Below are positions 39,427 to 47,472 of a stretch of 53,791 bases of DNA, one piece after another. This DNA comes from Pseudomonadota bacterium (lineage in GTDB: Bacteria > Pseudomonadota > Gammaproteobacteria > Burkholderiales > JABEVD01): the NCBI GenBank assembly GCA_021802655.1, contig JAJZRP010000008.1:1-53791 (forward strand). Direction: 5' to 3'. Position 1 is the stretch's first letter; every line of letters starts with the position of its first letter. The notes beneath the pieces are model-generated. The model had not been told where the DNA came from and made no database searches. It was given only the letters and a program-made list of their open reading frames with translations. A program made the position numbers and the translations under genes.

Positions 39427-39683
39427 TTCCAATCCCTGTCCGTTTGAAAGCACGTGAAGCGGCGAGTTCGCTTGATGTGCAGAGATTGGAAAATCTGCGC
39501 CTCATGCGTTCCGCTGTTGCCAGCGGAAGCTGAAGCAGGACTTCAGGGTTACCGCCGGAACGAGTTTACTGCACAAATGTTACAGAAATAATTACTGCCC
39601 AAAGTGGCGGCCCCTAACTGAAGGAAACTAAAGGATTTTAACGCCTGCAGAAGCAGGCGTCAATTGGAGATGGACGTTGCTGC
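39427..39683. other. Non-coding gap upstream of mgtA
   Basis: No gene is supported here. On the minus strand a weak sigma-70-like pair, TTATTT and TAAACT with a 17-base spacer, lies at 39563-39591 and could serve mgtA, leaving a leader of about 130 bases that may be regulatory. A perfect hairpin lies at 39641-39660. No recognisable riboswitch core was found. Confidence 0.4.
39641..39660. repeat. Perfect hairpin downstream of the histone-tail-like gene
   Basis: ACGCCTGC and GCAGGCGT are separated by a 4-base loop, about 24 bases after the stop of the minus-strand gene at 39684. Only a short TAAAA follows on that strand, so if it terminates transcription it does so weakly. Confidence 0.45.
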
Positions 39684-40085
39684 TCAGGATTTTTCGGAGC
39701 CGAGCGGCCTTCCCGTCTTGATTTTCTCGATCCTGGAGATGGCATCCTTGAGCTTTGCCTTGTCGAGCGATGCGAGCACATGCAGACCCGCCCGCAAAAT
39801 CTCGCTCTTCTTGGCATTGATGCCGAGGCCGAGGCAGGCTTTCTTGAGTTCGGATATTTTCCGGTAATCCGTCTCCGGAAAGGTGAAGCTGTCCCGGATC
39901 ACCTTGGATGCCTTGGGCTTGGCCGCTTTTGCCTGGGTTTCCGGCTTGACAGAGGGCTTGGCAGCCGGTTTTGCAACGGTTTTGGGTGCGACTTTTGGCG
40001 CGATGGCTTTCGCGGCAGGTTTCGGTGCAGATGCCTTTTCGGCAGGTTTCTTTTGCTCGGATTTTGCTGAAGCCTTGGTCGTCAT
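39684..40085 (-). CDS. Small basic protein: Lys/Ala/Pro-rich tail plus ribbon-helix-helix-like domain
   Basis: A 133-residue protein. Residues 1-60 are a low-complexity tail of alanine, lysine and proline repeats (KPAAKAIAPKVAPKTVAKPA), like eukaryotic H1 or bacterial histone-like tails. Residues 62-115 (RDSFTFPETDYRKISELK, NAKKSEILRAGLHVL) resemble a ribbon-helix-helix unit: one strand, then two helices. DNA binding and a role in nucleoid organisation or transcription are inferred. AGGAGA precedes the ATG, and a good sigma-70 promoter lies at 40126-40154. It is unlinked to its neighbours on either side. The family is known in betaproteobacteria only as conserved hypothetical, to my knowledge. 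Confidence 0.75.
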   Translation of the reverse strand: MTTKASAKSEQKKPAEKASAPKPAAKAIAPKVAPKTVAKPAAKPSVKPETQAKAAKPKASKVIRDSFTFPETDYRKISELKKACLGLGINAKKSEILRAGLHVLASLDKAKLKDAISRIEKIKTGRPLGSEKS

Positions 40086-40125
40086 TTCAGTCTCCTGGTA
40101 TGGAACCGCAACGCGGCTTGAATAT

Positions 40126-40154
40126 AGTATAAACCGTATATATAATTAATTCAA
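40126..40154 (-). promoter_or_regulatory. Sigma-70 promoter of the histone-tail-like gene
   Basis: On the minus strand TTGAAT and TATACT are separated by exactly 17 bases of AT-rich sequence. Initiation near 40119 gives a leader of about 34 bases, with an AGGAGA Shine-Dalgarno before the ATG at 40085. It is the best sigma-70 match noticed in the window. Confidence 0.7.
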
Positions 40155-40194
40155 GCAGTCACATTCTTGAATATTCGGGGTGCTACAATTGGGC

Positions 40195-41676
40195 ATGAAA
40201 GTCGAGATCGAACTCAAGTTGAGGGTGCCTCCTGAGGCTGTAGCGAGGCTCGGGCGCCACCCCCTTCTCAAGTCGGCATCCAGGCCGACCAAGCTCGTGA
40301 GCGTATATTTCGATACCCCTTCCCTGGATCTCAAGTCGAAAGCCATCGCATTGCGCATGAGGAAGGAAGGAAAGCGCTGGATCCAGACCGTCAAGGGAGG
40401 CGGGGGCATGCTTGCCGGCGTACACACCCGCTGCGAATGGGAGACTCCAGTGGTGCGGGGTGCCCTCGATTTCACCAAGATCGAAGACCGGGCTCTCATT
40501 CAGTTGTTCGGCAGCAGCGAACTGCGCCGCAACCTGAGTCCGGTATTTGTCACCGAATTCTCCCGAAAGAGCATTCCTGTCGAATTCGGCGGGAGCACCA
40601 TAGAATACTGCCTCGACAGGGGGAAAATCCTTTCGGGCGGCAGGGAGGAGCCCGTTTCCGAGGTCGAGCTCGAGCTGAAATCCGGCCATCCTTCCGCGCT
40701 TTTCGATTTCGCCCTGGAATTACAGAAAACCGTCCCTCTTTTCGTCGAAGGAAGGAGCAAGGCCGAGCGCGGCTATGCGCTTTTCATGGGCGGTTCGGTC
40801 AGGGCACCCGCGAAGGCATCTGCAGTCAATCTCGACAGGAAGATGGATGTCGGGGCAGCCTTCAGAGAAATCGTCAAAGGCTGTCTGTGGCAATTGCAGG
40901 GCAATGTCCAGGGACTCCTGGACAGGGATGCCGATTGCGAATACCTGCACCAGATGCGGGTTGGACTCAGGCGCATGCGCTGCGCCTTCGGCATGTTCTC
41001 CCCGTTTTTCGGCAAGGCGGCCTTTTCCGAAATGGTTTCCGAATTGAGGTGGTTGGGCGGAGAATTGGGTCCTGCGAGAAACTGGGACGTTTTCGTTCTT
41101 GAGACGCTTCCCCCCATCATGGATGCTTTATCGAACCAACTCGATTTTCGAGAGCTCAAGTTGGCGAGCGAAACCCTGCGCACGAAAAGCAGCGAGCGGG
41201 CCGTCGAGGCGGTTTCTTCGCACCGGTTCCAGAGCCTGCTTCTCAAGCTCGGCGCGGCGCTCTCCCGGGAATCCTGGCCGCAAGAGCCATCCGCACCCAT
41301 CTTCGATTTTGCGAACCGGATACTGGAGAAGCGCTTCCGAAGTTTCGAAAAGGGCGGAAAGAATATCGAGTCGCTCGATGCGGCAGGGCTGCACGCCTTG
41401 CGCATCAGCGGAAAGAAGCTGCGTTATGCTGCGGAATTTCTCTCCGCCCTTTATCCCGGCCATGCAGCCCGAGGTTTTCTTGGAGAAATGGCCGGAATCC
41501 AGGATGCCCTGGGCGCAATCAACGATGCCGCGACCACAAACCGTCTGCTCGACATCCTGCCCGGTATGGAGGCTTCCCACCTCGTCAGGGGATGGATAGC
41601 CTGCGATGCGAGGCATCGTGCCGGCCAGCTCGACAGAAAGCGGTTCAAGAGCCTGACACCGTTCTGGAAAAATTAA
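40195..41676 (+). CDS. CYTH-CHAD domain protein (inorganic triphosphatase-like)
   Basis: A 493-residue protein with two domains. The N-terminal CYTH domain (1-200) has the signature EIELKL at residues 4-8 (ExExK pattern) and LVSVYFDTPSLDLKSK; CYTH enzymes hydrolyse triphosphates such as inorganic triphosphate. The C-terminal CHAD domain (about 215-490) has the conserved histidines in YLHQMRVGLRRMRCAF and LHALRISGKKLRYAAEFL and is known to bind polyphosphate. The ATG at 40195 gives the usual MKVEIELK start. It is followed after nine bases by the SixA-like gene, and close to ppx and phoU, so a polyphosphate role is likely. Confidence 0.93.
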   Translation: MKVEIELKLRVPPEAVARLGRHPLLKSASRPTKLVSVYFDTPSLDLKSKAIALRMRKEGKRWIQTVKGGGGMLAGVHTRCEWETPVVRGALDFTKIEDRALIQLFGSSELRRNLSPVFVTEFSRKSIPVEFGGSTIEYCLDRGKILSGGREEPVSEVELELKSGHPSALFDFALELQKTVPLFVEGRSKAERGYALFMGGSVRAPAKASAVNLDRKMDVGAAFREIVKGCLWQLQGNVQGLLDRDADCEYLHQMRVGLRRMRCAFGMFSPFFGKAAFSEMVSELRWLGGELGPARNWDVFVLETLPPIMDALSNQLDFRELKLASETLRTKSSERAVEAVSSHRFQSLLLKLGAALSRESWPQEPSAPIFDFANRILEKRFRSFEKGGKNIESLDAAGLHALRISGKKLRYAAEFLSALYPGHAARGFLGEMAGIQDALGAINDAATTNRLLDILPGMEASHLVRGWIACDARHRAGQLDRKRFKSLTPFWKN

Positions 41677-41685
41677 GGAGCAGAA

Positions 41686-42144
41686 ATGGACCTGATATTG
41701 TGGCGTCATGCCGAGGCGGAAGACGGCTTCCCGGACGAAGGGAGAGTCTTGACGGAAAGGGGGGTCAGGCAGGCGGCGCTGATGGCCGGCTGGCTGAAGC
41801 CGAGGCTCCCCAAAGACTACAAACTGATCGTCAGCCCCGCCAAGAGAACCCGGCAAACTGCCCAGGCGCTGGAGGCGCGCTTTTCCGTTTCGAATGCCGT
41901 CCGCCCGGGCGCTTCCTATGCCTCTATTCTGGCAGAAACGGGGTGGCCGGACGCCAGGGGTTGCGTCGTCCTGGTCGGACATCAGCCTTCTTTGGGACAG
42001 ATCGCATCCCTCCTGCTTTCCGGAGCAGAGGGAGAGTGGAGCGTCAAGAAGGGCGCGATATGGTGGTTCAGCAACAGGACGAGACGGGATGAAACCCAGA
42101 CCGTGCTGAGAGCGGTCATCTCCCCCGACCTGCTCGTGCCTTGA
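41686..42144 (+). CDS. sixA: SixA-like phosphohistidine phosphatase
   Basis: A 152-residue histidine phosphatase of the phosphoglycerate-mutase-like superfamily. The catalytic RHG-type motif reads LWRHAEAEDGF with the nucleophile histidine at residue 6; the second arginine is in VSPAKRTRQTAQAL and the second histidine in LVGHQPSLG. SixA in E. coli dephosphorylates phosphohistidine of phosphorelay or nitrogen-PTS proteins; the substrate here is unknown. AAGGAG lies six bases before the ATG. CHAD proteins and SixA are frequently paired in proteobacteria, as here, nine bases apart. Confidence 0.9.
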   Translation: MDLILWRHAEAEDGFPDEGRVLTERGVRQAALMAGWLKPRLPKDYKLIVSPAKRTRQTAQALEARFSVSNAVRPGASYASILAETGWPDARGCVVLVGHQPSLGQIASLLLSGAEGEWSVKKGAIWWFSNRTRRDETQTVLRAVISPDLLVP

Positions 42145-42193
42145 AATCCGCTTCCCGGCCCGCTATGTTTCAAAGGAACCAAAGGAGGGCGAA

Positions 42194-42958
42194 ATGCGAT
42201 TGAGCGTACTGGGTTGCAGCGGCGGCATCAGCGGGGATTTGCGTACCACTTGCCTGCTGCTCGACGAAGACACGCTGATCGACTGCGGGACCGGGGCGGG
42301 AGACCTCGATCTCACTCGAATGATAGGCATCGACCGGGTCTTTCTGACCCATTCCCACCTCGATCATGTGGCCTTGCTGCCGATGCTTGCGGACAGCGCC
42401 GGCAATTTCAGGGACGAGCCGCTCACCGTCTATGCCCTTTCCGAAACGATAGCGATACTGAAAACGCATGTTTTCAATTCGCATCTGTGGCCGGATTACA
42501 CCGTGCAGCCCAAGCCAGAAAAGCCCTATATCAGGTTCGTGGCGATAAAGGTCGGCCAGAGCATTTTGCTGAAGGGCGGGAAAATCACCGCGCTTCCGGC
42601 AGAACACGCGGTTCCCGCCGTGGGTTATCTTATCGACAGCGGGCAGTCATCATTTGCCTTCAGCGGCGACACCACCTATTGCGAGGCATTCTGGGAGTCG
42701 CTCGGAAAAGCCGAAAACCTCCGCCATCTCATGATCGAGGCCACTTTTCTCGAGTCCAGCCGCGAACAGGCGAAAATTTCAGGGCACATGACACCAGGCC
42801 TGCTTGCAAAAGGATTTGCAAGGCTCGGACGCCCGGTCGATATTCTGATCACGCACATGGAAGCGGGAAGGGAAGAGAAGACGATGAAAGAGATTTTGGC
42901 GCTGTCTGAAAAATTTACGCCGAAGGCGGTCTCCAGGGGCCAGATCTTCGAATTCTAG
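42194..42958 (+). CDS. Metallo-beta-lactamase fold hydrolase, cyclic-nucleotide phosphodiesterase-like
   Basis: A 254-residue zinc-type hydrolase. The fold starts MRLSVLGCSGGISG and the metal motif is FLTHSHLDHVALLP; further ligands are in ALPAEHAVPAVG, FAFSGDTTYCEAF and DILITHMEAG. It resembles class II 3',5'-cyclic-nucleotide phosphodiesterases (PDE1/CpdP type), so cAMP or cGMP cleavage is a reasonable guess, not proven. AAAGGAGG before the ATG is one of the strongest Shine-Dalgarno sequences here. It follows sixA by 49 bases and converges on ppx; both stop codons lie on the same CTAG. Confidence 0.85.
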   Translation: MRLSVLGCSGGISGDLRTTCLLLDEDTLIDCGTGAGDLDLTRMIGIDRVFLTHSHLDHVALLPMLADSAGNFRDEPLTVYALSETIAILKTHVFNSHLWPDYTVQPKPEKPYIRFVAIKVGQSILLKGGKITALPAEHAVPAVGYLIDSGQSSFAFSGDTTYCEAFWESLGKAENLRHLMIEATFLESSREQAKISGHMTPGLLAKGFARLGRPVDILITHMEAGREEKTMKEILALSEKFTPKAVSRGQIFEF

Positions 42959-44445
42959 CGTTTCTTGAGTTCGATCAGTTTCAGTTCGACGCCGAGGGTC
43001 TTCCATTCCTTGACTTCTTCCTTCAATGCGGTCGAAGTCAGGGGGTTCCTGTCCAGCCATCCCGCTTCGAGATAAAGGTTGAATCCGGAGGAAGTCGCCT
43101 CGGCCTCCATCACGGGCAATGCGACATCGGTCCTGCTGCGGTAGAAAAGGGCGGCCATTCTCAATGCGAAAATCAGCGAGGGGTCGGCAAAATGGTGCAG
43201 CAGGCCCTGCATCTTGGAAAGAGAGCCCTTGTGGCCCAGCACGAGCAGGCTGAGCCGCGCCTGTTCCTTCTTGGAAAATCCGGGCATGTCGGCATTGGCC
43301 AGGATATAGGCTGAATGCTTGTGATAGCCGTTGTGCGCGACCGAAATGCCGATTTCGTGAAGCTTCGCCGACCAGGCGAGATACTGCAGTTCGCTTTCGG
43401 CATCGGTCCCGCCGAGCAATTTTTCGCCCAGGAAGAAACCCAATGCCCCGACGCGCCCGGCCTGGACCGCGTCGACATGGTAGCGCCGCATGAACTGCTG
43501 GGTCGTCACATCGCGCATGTCCTGGTGGTGGAACCTGCCCAGCATGTCGTAGAGGACGCCCTGCCTGAGCGCGCCTGCTGCAGGAATCATGTGTTCGATG
43601 CCGAGTTCGCAGAAGGCCGCGTACATGATGGAAAATCCTCCCGGCAGGATCTGGCTTCTTTCGGGGCGCAGGCCGGGGAGCTGGAGACGCCTGACATCGC
43701 CCGCCTTGACGAGGTGGGCGCGCAGCTTCTCCAGTCCTTCCAGGGTGATTCCGGATTCGCTGAATCCGTTCTGCTCCAGGATGTCGGACAGGGATCTCGC
43801 CGTGCCGGAAGAGCCGATGGCCTGCTGCCAATGTCCCTGGTAGAACTCGCCGGCAATGCTCTGCAATTCCAGGCTTGCGGCGAGCTCTGCCTGCTTCAGG
43901 CTGGTTTTGCTGATTTTGCCGTCCTGGAAAAAGCGCAGGCTGTAGCTTACGCAGCCCATGTAGAGGCTGGCGAGCTTGAGGGGCTTCAGCCTGTTTCCGA
44001 TGATGAATTCGGTCGACCCGCCTCCTATGTCCACGACCAGGCGGTTTTCGTCGGAGGCGGGCAGGCCGTGGGCGACGCCGAGATAGATCAGCCTGGCTTC
44101 CTCCTGTCCGGCGATCACTTCGATCGGAAAACCCAGGGCGAATTCGGCCTTTTCGAGAAATTCCTGTGCGTTCGCTGCAACTCTCAGCGTATTGGTGCCG
44201 ACCGCCCGTACAGCATGGGCGGGCAGTCCCCTCAGGCGTTCGCCGAAGCGATTCAGGCATTCGAGCGCCCTGGCTTCTGCGGCTTCATCGAGATAATTGT
44301 CAGGGGTGAGTCCTGCTGCGAGCCTGACCGTGCTGCGCAGGGAATCGAGGGGATAAACCTGGTCGTCGACGATTCTTGCGATCTGGAGCCTGAAGCTGTT
44401 CGAGCCGAGATCGACCGCCGCCAGGGTGGAATATTCGGGCGTCAA
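42955..44445 (-). CDS. ppx: Exopolyphosphatase
   Basis: A 496-residue Ppx/GppA phosphatase. It has the ASKHA phosphate motif AAVDLGSNSFRLQIARI, the second phosphate loop VVDIGGGSTEFIIG, and the C-terminal HD-like region (AKLHEIGISVAHNGYHKHSAYIL) that makes it the long form. It removes terminal phosphates from polyphosphate or hydrolyses pppGpp. The gene lies three bases after phoU, so the two are co-expressed. Together with the nearby CYTH-CHAD protein it forms a polyphosphate-related neighbourhood. Confidence 0.95.
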   Translation of the reverse strand: MTPEYSTLAAVDLGSNSFRLQIARIVDDQVYPLDSLRSTVRLAAGLTPDNYLDEAAEARALECLNRFGERLRGLPAHAVRAVGTNTLRVAANAQEFLEKAEFALGFPIEVIAGQEEARLIYLGVAHGLPASDENRLVVDIGGGSTEFIIGNRLKPLKLASLYMGCVSYSLRFFQDGKISKTSLKQAELAASLELQSIAGEFYQGHWQQAIGSSGTARSLSDILEQNGFSESGITLEGLEKLRAHLVKAGDVRRLQLPGLRPERSQILPGGFSIMYAAFCELGIEHMIPAAGALRQGVLYDMLGRFHHQDMRDVTTQQFMRRYHVDAVQAGRVGALGFFLGEKLLGGTDAESELQYLAWSAKLHEIGISVAHNGYHKHSAYILANADMPGFSKKEQARLSLLVLGHKGSLSKMQGLLHHFADPSLIFALRMAALFYRSRTDVALPVMEAEATSSGFNLYLEAGWLDRNPLTSTALKEEVKEWKTLGVELKLIELKKR

Positions 44446-44448
44446 ACC

Positions 44449-45156
44449 TTATTCCCGGCTTTCGCGCTCGATTTCTTCGACCGTTACATGGCGCACGTCC
44501 TTGCCCTTGACGAGATAGACCACGTATTCGCACATGTTCTTCGAATGATCCCCGATCCGCTCGATCGCCTTGGCGACGAACAGGATTTCGAGCGAGGTCG
44601 AGATGGTGCGGGGGTCTTCCATCATGAAGGTGATGAGCTGCCTCAGGATGTTCCGGAACTGCTCGTCGACGATCCGGTCCTGGCGCACGACTTTCGCTGC
44701 CATGGAAACATCCAGTCTGGCGAAGGCATCCAGGGAGGCCCTGAGCATGCCGAGGGCGACTTCTCCCGCGCGCCTGATTTCGTTGAAGCGGGGATGGGCG
44801 ATTCGGTCGGAGGCGCAAATCAGCTTCGCCATGCGCGCGATTTTTTCGGCCTCGTCCCCGATGCGTTCGAGATCGGTGATCGTCTTGACGACGGCCATGA
44901 TGAGGCGCAGGTCTCCCGCTGCGGGCTGGCGCCGTGCGATGATCTGGGCGCAGAGTTCGTCGATCTCGACCTCCAGTGCGTTGACGCGATGGTCGTTGGC
45001 GATGGTTTCTTCTATGGAATCCAGGTCGCAGGTTTGGAGTCCGTCCAGCGCCCTCGCAATCTGCTCTTCGACGAGCCCCCCCATTTTCAGGACCAGGGAG
45101 CGTACCGACTCGAGCTCGACGTCAAACTGTTTTGAAATATGTTCGTTGCTTCCCAT
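44449..45156 (-). CDS. phoU: Phosphate signalling/transport regulator PhoU
   Basis: A 235-residue all-helical cytoplasmic protein with the duplicated PhoU helix bundle. Metal-binding segments recur: DLRLIMAVVKTITDLERIGDEAEKIA in the first half and AKAIERIGDHSKNMCEYVVYL in the second. PhoU mediates repression of the Pho regulon with the Pst transporter and PhoR, and influences polyphosphate. No pst or phoB/phoR genes are near; instead it pairs with ppx (three bases) and follows rpiA by 16 bases. A similar phoU-ppx pair is common in betaproteobacteria. Confidence 0.95.
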   Translation of the reverse strand: MGSNEHISKQFDVELESVRSLVLKMGGLVEEQIARALDGLQTCDLDSIEETIANDHRVNALEVEIDELCAQIIARRQPAAGDLRLIMAVVKTITDLERIGDEAEKIARMAKLICASDRIAHPRFNEIRRAGEVALGMLRASLDAFARLDVSMAAKVVRQDRIVDEQFRNILRQLITFMMEDPRTISTSLEILFVAKAIERIGDHSKNMCEYVVYLVKGKDVRHVTVEEIERESRE

Positions 45157-45172
45157 GGTTCTTTCCTTTTGC

Positions 45173-45832
45173 CTATGCCCTGATTTGCCTGACTCCGTTC
45201 GACGTTCCCAGCAAGAGCAGGTCGGCCGGGCGGCGCGCGAAGAGCCCGTTGGTTACGACGCCGGTGATCTGGTTGATGATGCCCTCGAGCTCGACCGGGT
45301 TCATGATGGAAAGTCCATGAATGTCGAGGATGATATTGCCGTTGTCGGTCGTGAAACCTGTCCGGAGTCTGGGCTGTCCGCCCAGCTTGACGAGTTCTCG
45401 CGAGACATAGCTCCTCGCCATCGGAATCACTTCGACCGGCAAAGGGAATTTTCCGAGCAAATCCACCAGCTTCGTTTCGTCCGCGACGCAGACGAATTTC
45501 CGGCTGACTGCGGCGACGATCTTTTCGCGGGTCAATGCGCCGCCGCCGCCCTTGATCATGTGCATGTTATGGGTGATTTCGTCGGCCCCGTCGACATAGA
45601 GTTCGAGCTCGTCCACGCTGTTCAGGTCGAGCACCCTGATGCCGTGCCCCTTGAGCCGGGTTGCCGTTGCCTCCGAACTCGCCACTGCACCGTCTATTTT
45701 GTTTTTGATTTTACCGAGTTCGTCTATGAAGTGGTTGGCAGTCGAACCCGTTCCCACGCCGATGATGCATCCGGAAGGGATCTGTTCTATGGCGGCTCTT
45801 GCCACCGCCTGCTTCATTTCGTCCTGCGTCAT
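45173..45832 (-). CDS. rpiA: Ribose-5-phosphate isomerase A
   Basis: A 219-residue enzyme interconverting ribose-5-phosphate and ribulose-5-phosphate. Motifs match Rpi[65 protein letters not shown] with the catalytic aspartate and glutamate, and [10 protein letters not shown] near the C-terminus. The ATG at 45832 gives exactly the length of E. coli RpiA; the frame extends to 45892 without support. It precedes phoU by 16 bases and diverges from ilvA with 125 bases between starts. Confidence 0.97.
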   Translation of the reverse strand: MTQDEMKQAVARAAIEQIPSGCIIGVGTGSTANHFIDELGKIKNKIDGAVASSEATATRLKGHGIRVLDLNSVDELELYVDGADEITHNMHMIKGGGGALTREKIVAAVSRKFVCVADETKLVDLLGKFPLPVEVIPMARSYVSRELVKLGGQPRLRTGFTTDNGNIILDIHGLSIMNPVELEGIINQITGVVTNGLFARRPADLLLLGTSNGVRQIRA

Positions 45833-45957
45833 AAATTTCCCGCTTTTCGATTGTTCAACCGTTAGAATAGCGCCTAGGATCGATTTGCACAATTCTGTAA
45901 AGAGGAAACAGGTTAAACTTTGACCTTGTACTCTATGACATGTTCGATTAAAACTTT

Positions 45958-47469
45958 ATGACACCCGATTATCTGGAAAAAATATTGACCGCCCAGGTCT
46001 ACGATGTTGCGATTGAGAGTCCGCTCGAACTGGCGCCGAATCTTTCCTTGCGCCTGAAAAACCGGTTCATGATCAAACGGGAAGACATGCAGAGCGTTTT
46101 TTCCTTCAAGCTGCGGGGCGCCTACAACAAGATGGTGAAGCTTCCCGGGGAAGCTCTGGCGCGGGGCGTCATCGCCGCTTCAGCAGGCAACCATGCCCAG
46201 GGAGTCGCCCTTGCCGCGCAGAAGCTGGGGATTCCTGCGACGATCGTCATGCCGGTCACGACGCCTGCGATCAAGGTGCAGGCAGTGGCAGCGAGGGGTG
46301 CGCAGGCCGTGCTCTTCGGGGACACTTACGACGAGGCTTATGCCCATGCCATGCAGCTTGCAGAGGAGCGGCATCTGACATTCGTTCATCCTTACGACGA
46401 TCCAGACGTGATTGCAGGCCAGGGAACCATCGCGATGGAAATCCTGAGGCAGCAGTCCCAGCCCATTCATGCCATTTTCGTCCCCGTCGGCGGAGGCGGG
46501 CTGATCGCGGGAATCGCGGCCTACATCAAGCGCCTCTATCCCGAAATCAGGATCATCGGCGTCGAGCCCGTGGATGCCGATGCGATGTCACGCTCGCTGC
46601 AGGCGGGAAGCAGGGTGAAGCTCGACCAGGTCGGGCTTTTCGCCGACGGCGTTGCAGTCAAGCTGGTGGGGGAGGAGACTTTCCGCCTTTGCAAGGCGTT
46701 CGTCGACGAGATCATTCTGGTGAACAACGATGAGATCTGCGCTGCGATAAAGGACGTTTTCGAGGATACGCGATCGATCCTGGAGCCTGCGGGGGCGCTT
46801 GCCGTGGCGGGTGCGAAAAGCTACGTCGAGCGCGAGAAGACCGAGGGCAGGACCCTGGTTGCCATCGCATCCGGGGCGAACATGAATTTCGACAGGCTGC
46901 GCTATATCGCGGAACGCGCCGAACTCGGGGAGAAAAGGGAGGCCATTCTGGCCGTGACCATCCCCGAGAAGCCCGGAAGTTTCAAGAAATTCTGTTCCAT
47001 CCTGGGCGCGCGCAACATCACCGAATTCAATTACCGCTTCTCGGATCCGGCGGAAGCCCATGTTTTCGTCGGCGTCCAGGTGCACAATCGCCAGGAAACC
47101 CTGGGGCTACTCGACGAATTGCAAAAGAACGGCCTGAAGGCGCTCGATTTCACCGACAACGAAATGGGGAAATTGCATGTGCGCCATATGGTCGGGGGGC
47201 ATGCGCCACAGGTCGAAAACGAGATTCTCTATCGCTTCGAGTTTCCCGAGCGCCCTGGCGCGCTCATGCAGTTCCTGAACAGCATGAGCCACAACTGGAA
47301 CATCAGCCTGTTCCATTACCGCAATCACGGCACCGATTACGGTCGCGTCCTGATCGGCATGCAGGTTCCCGAAAACGAAATGCCCGAATTCGGCAGCTTC
47401 CTGGGCCAGTTGGGCTACCGGTTCTGGGCGGAGACTGACAACCCTGCCTACAGGCTTTTCCTGGGTTGA
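45958..47469 (+). CDS. ilvA: Threonine deaminase, biosynthetic
   Basis: A 503-residue PLP enzyme turning threonine into 2-oxobutyrate at the start of isoleucine synthesis. The PLP lysine is in SFKLRGAYNKM, the phosphate-binding loop in VPVGGGGLIAGIA, and ASAGNHAQGVALAA is conserved. The C-terminal third (from about residue 325) has two ACT-like regulatory domains (AILAVTIPEKPGSFKKF and RFEFPERPGALMQF), so allosteric control by isoleucine and valine is expected. This is the long biosynthetic form. No clear Shine-Dalgarno is visible. The J-domain gene follows after three bases. Confidence 0.97.
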   Translation: MTPDYLEKILTAQVYDVAIESPLELAPNLSLRLKNRFMIKREDMQSVFSFKLRGAYNKMVKLPGEALARGVIAASAGNHAQGVALAAQKLGIPATIVMPVTTPAIKVQAVAARGAQAVLFGDTYDEAYAHAMQLAEERHLTFVHPYDDPDVIAGQGTIAMEILRQQSQPIHAIFVPVGGGGLIAGIAAYIKRLYPEIRIIGVEPVDADAMSRSLQAGSRVKLDQVGLFADGVAVKLVGEETFRLCKAFVDEIILVNNDEICAAIKDVFEDTRSILEPAGALAVAGAKSYVEREKTEGRTLVAIASGANMNFDRLRYIAERAELGEKREAILAVTIPEKPGSFKKFCSILGARNITEFNYRFSDPAEAHVFVGVQVHNRQETLGLLDELQKNGLKALDFTDNEMGKLHVRHMVGGHAPQVENEILYRFEFPERPGALMQFLNSMSHNWNISLFHYRNHGTDYGRVLIGMQVPENEMPEFGSFLGQLGYRFWAETDNPAYRLFLG

Positions 47470-47472
47470 GGC

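Noticed and set aside
45918-45950. Sigma-70 promoter of ilvA at TTGACC
   Set aside because: The -35 is good but no convincing -10 lies at 16-18 bases.
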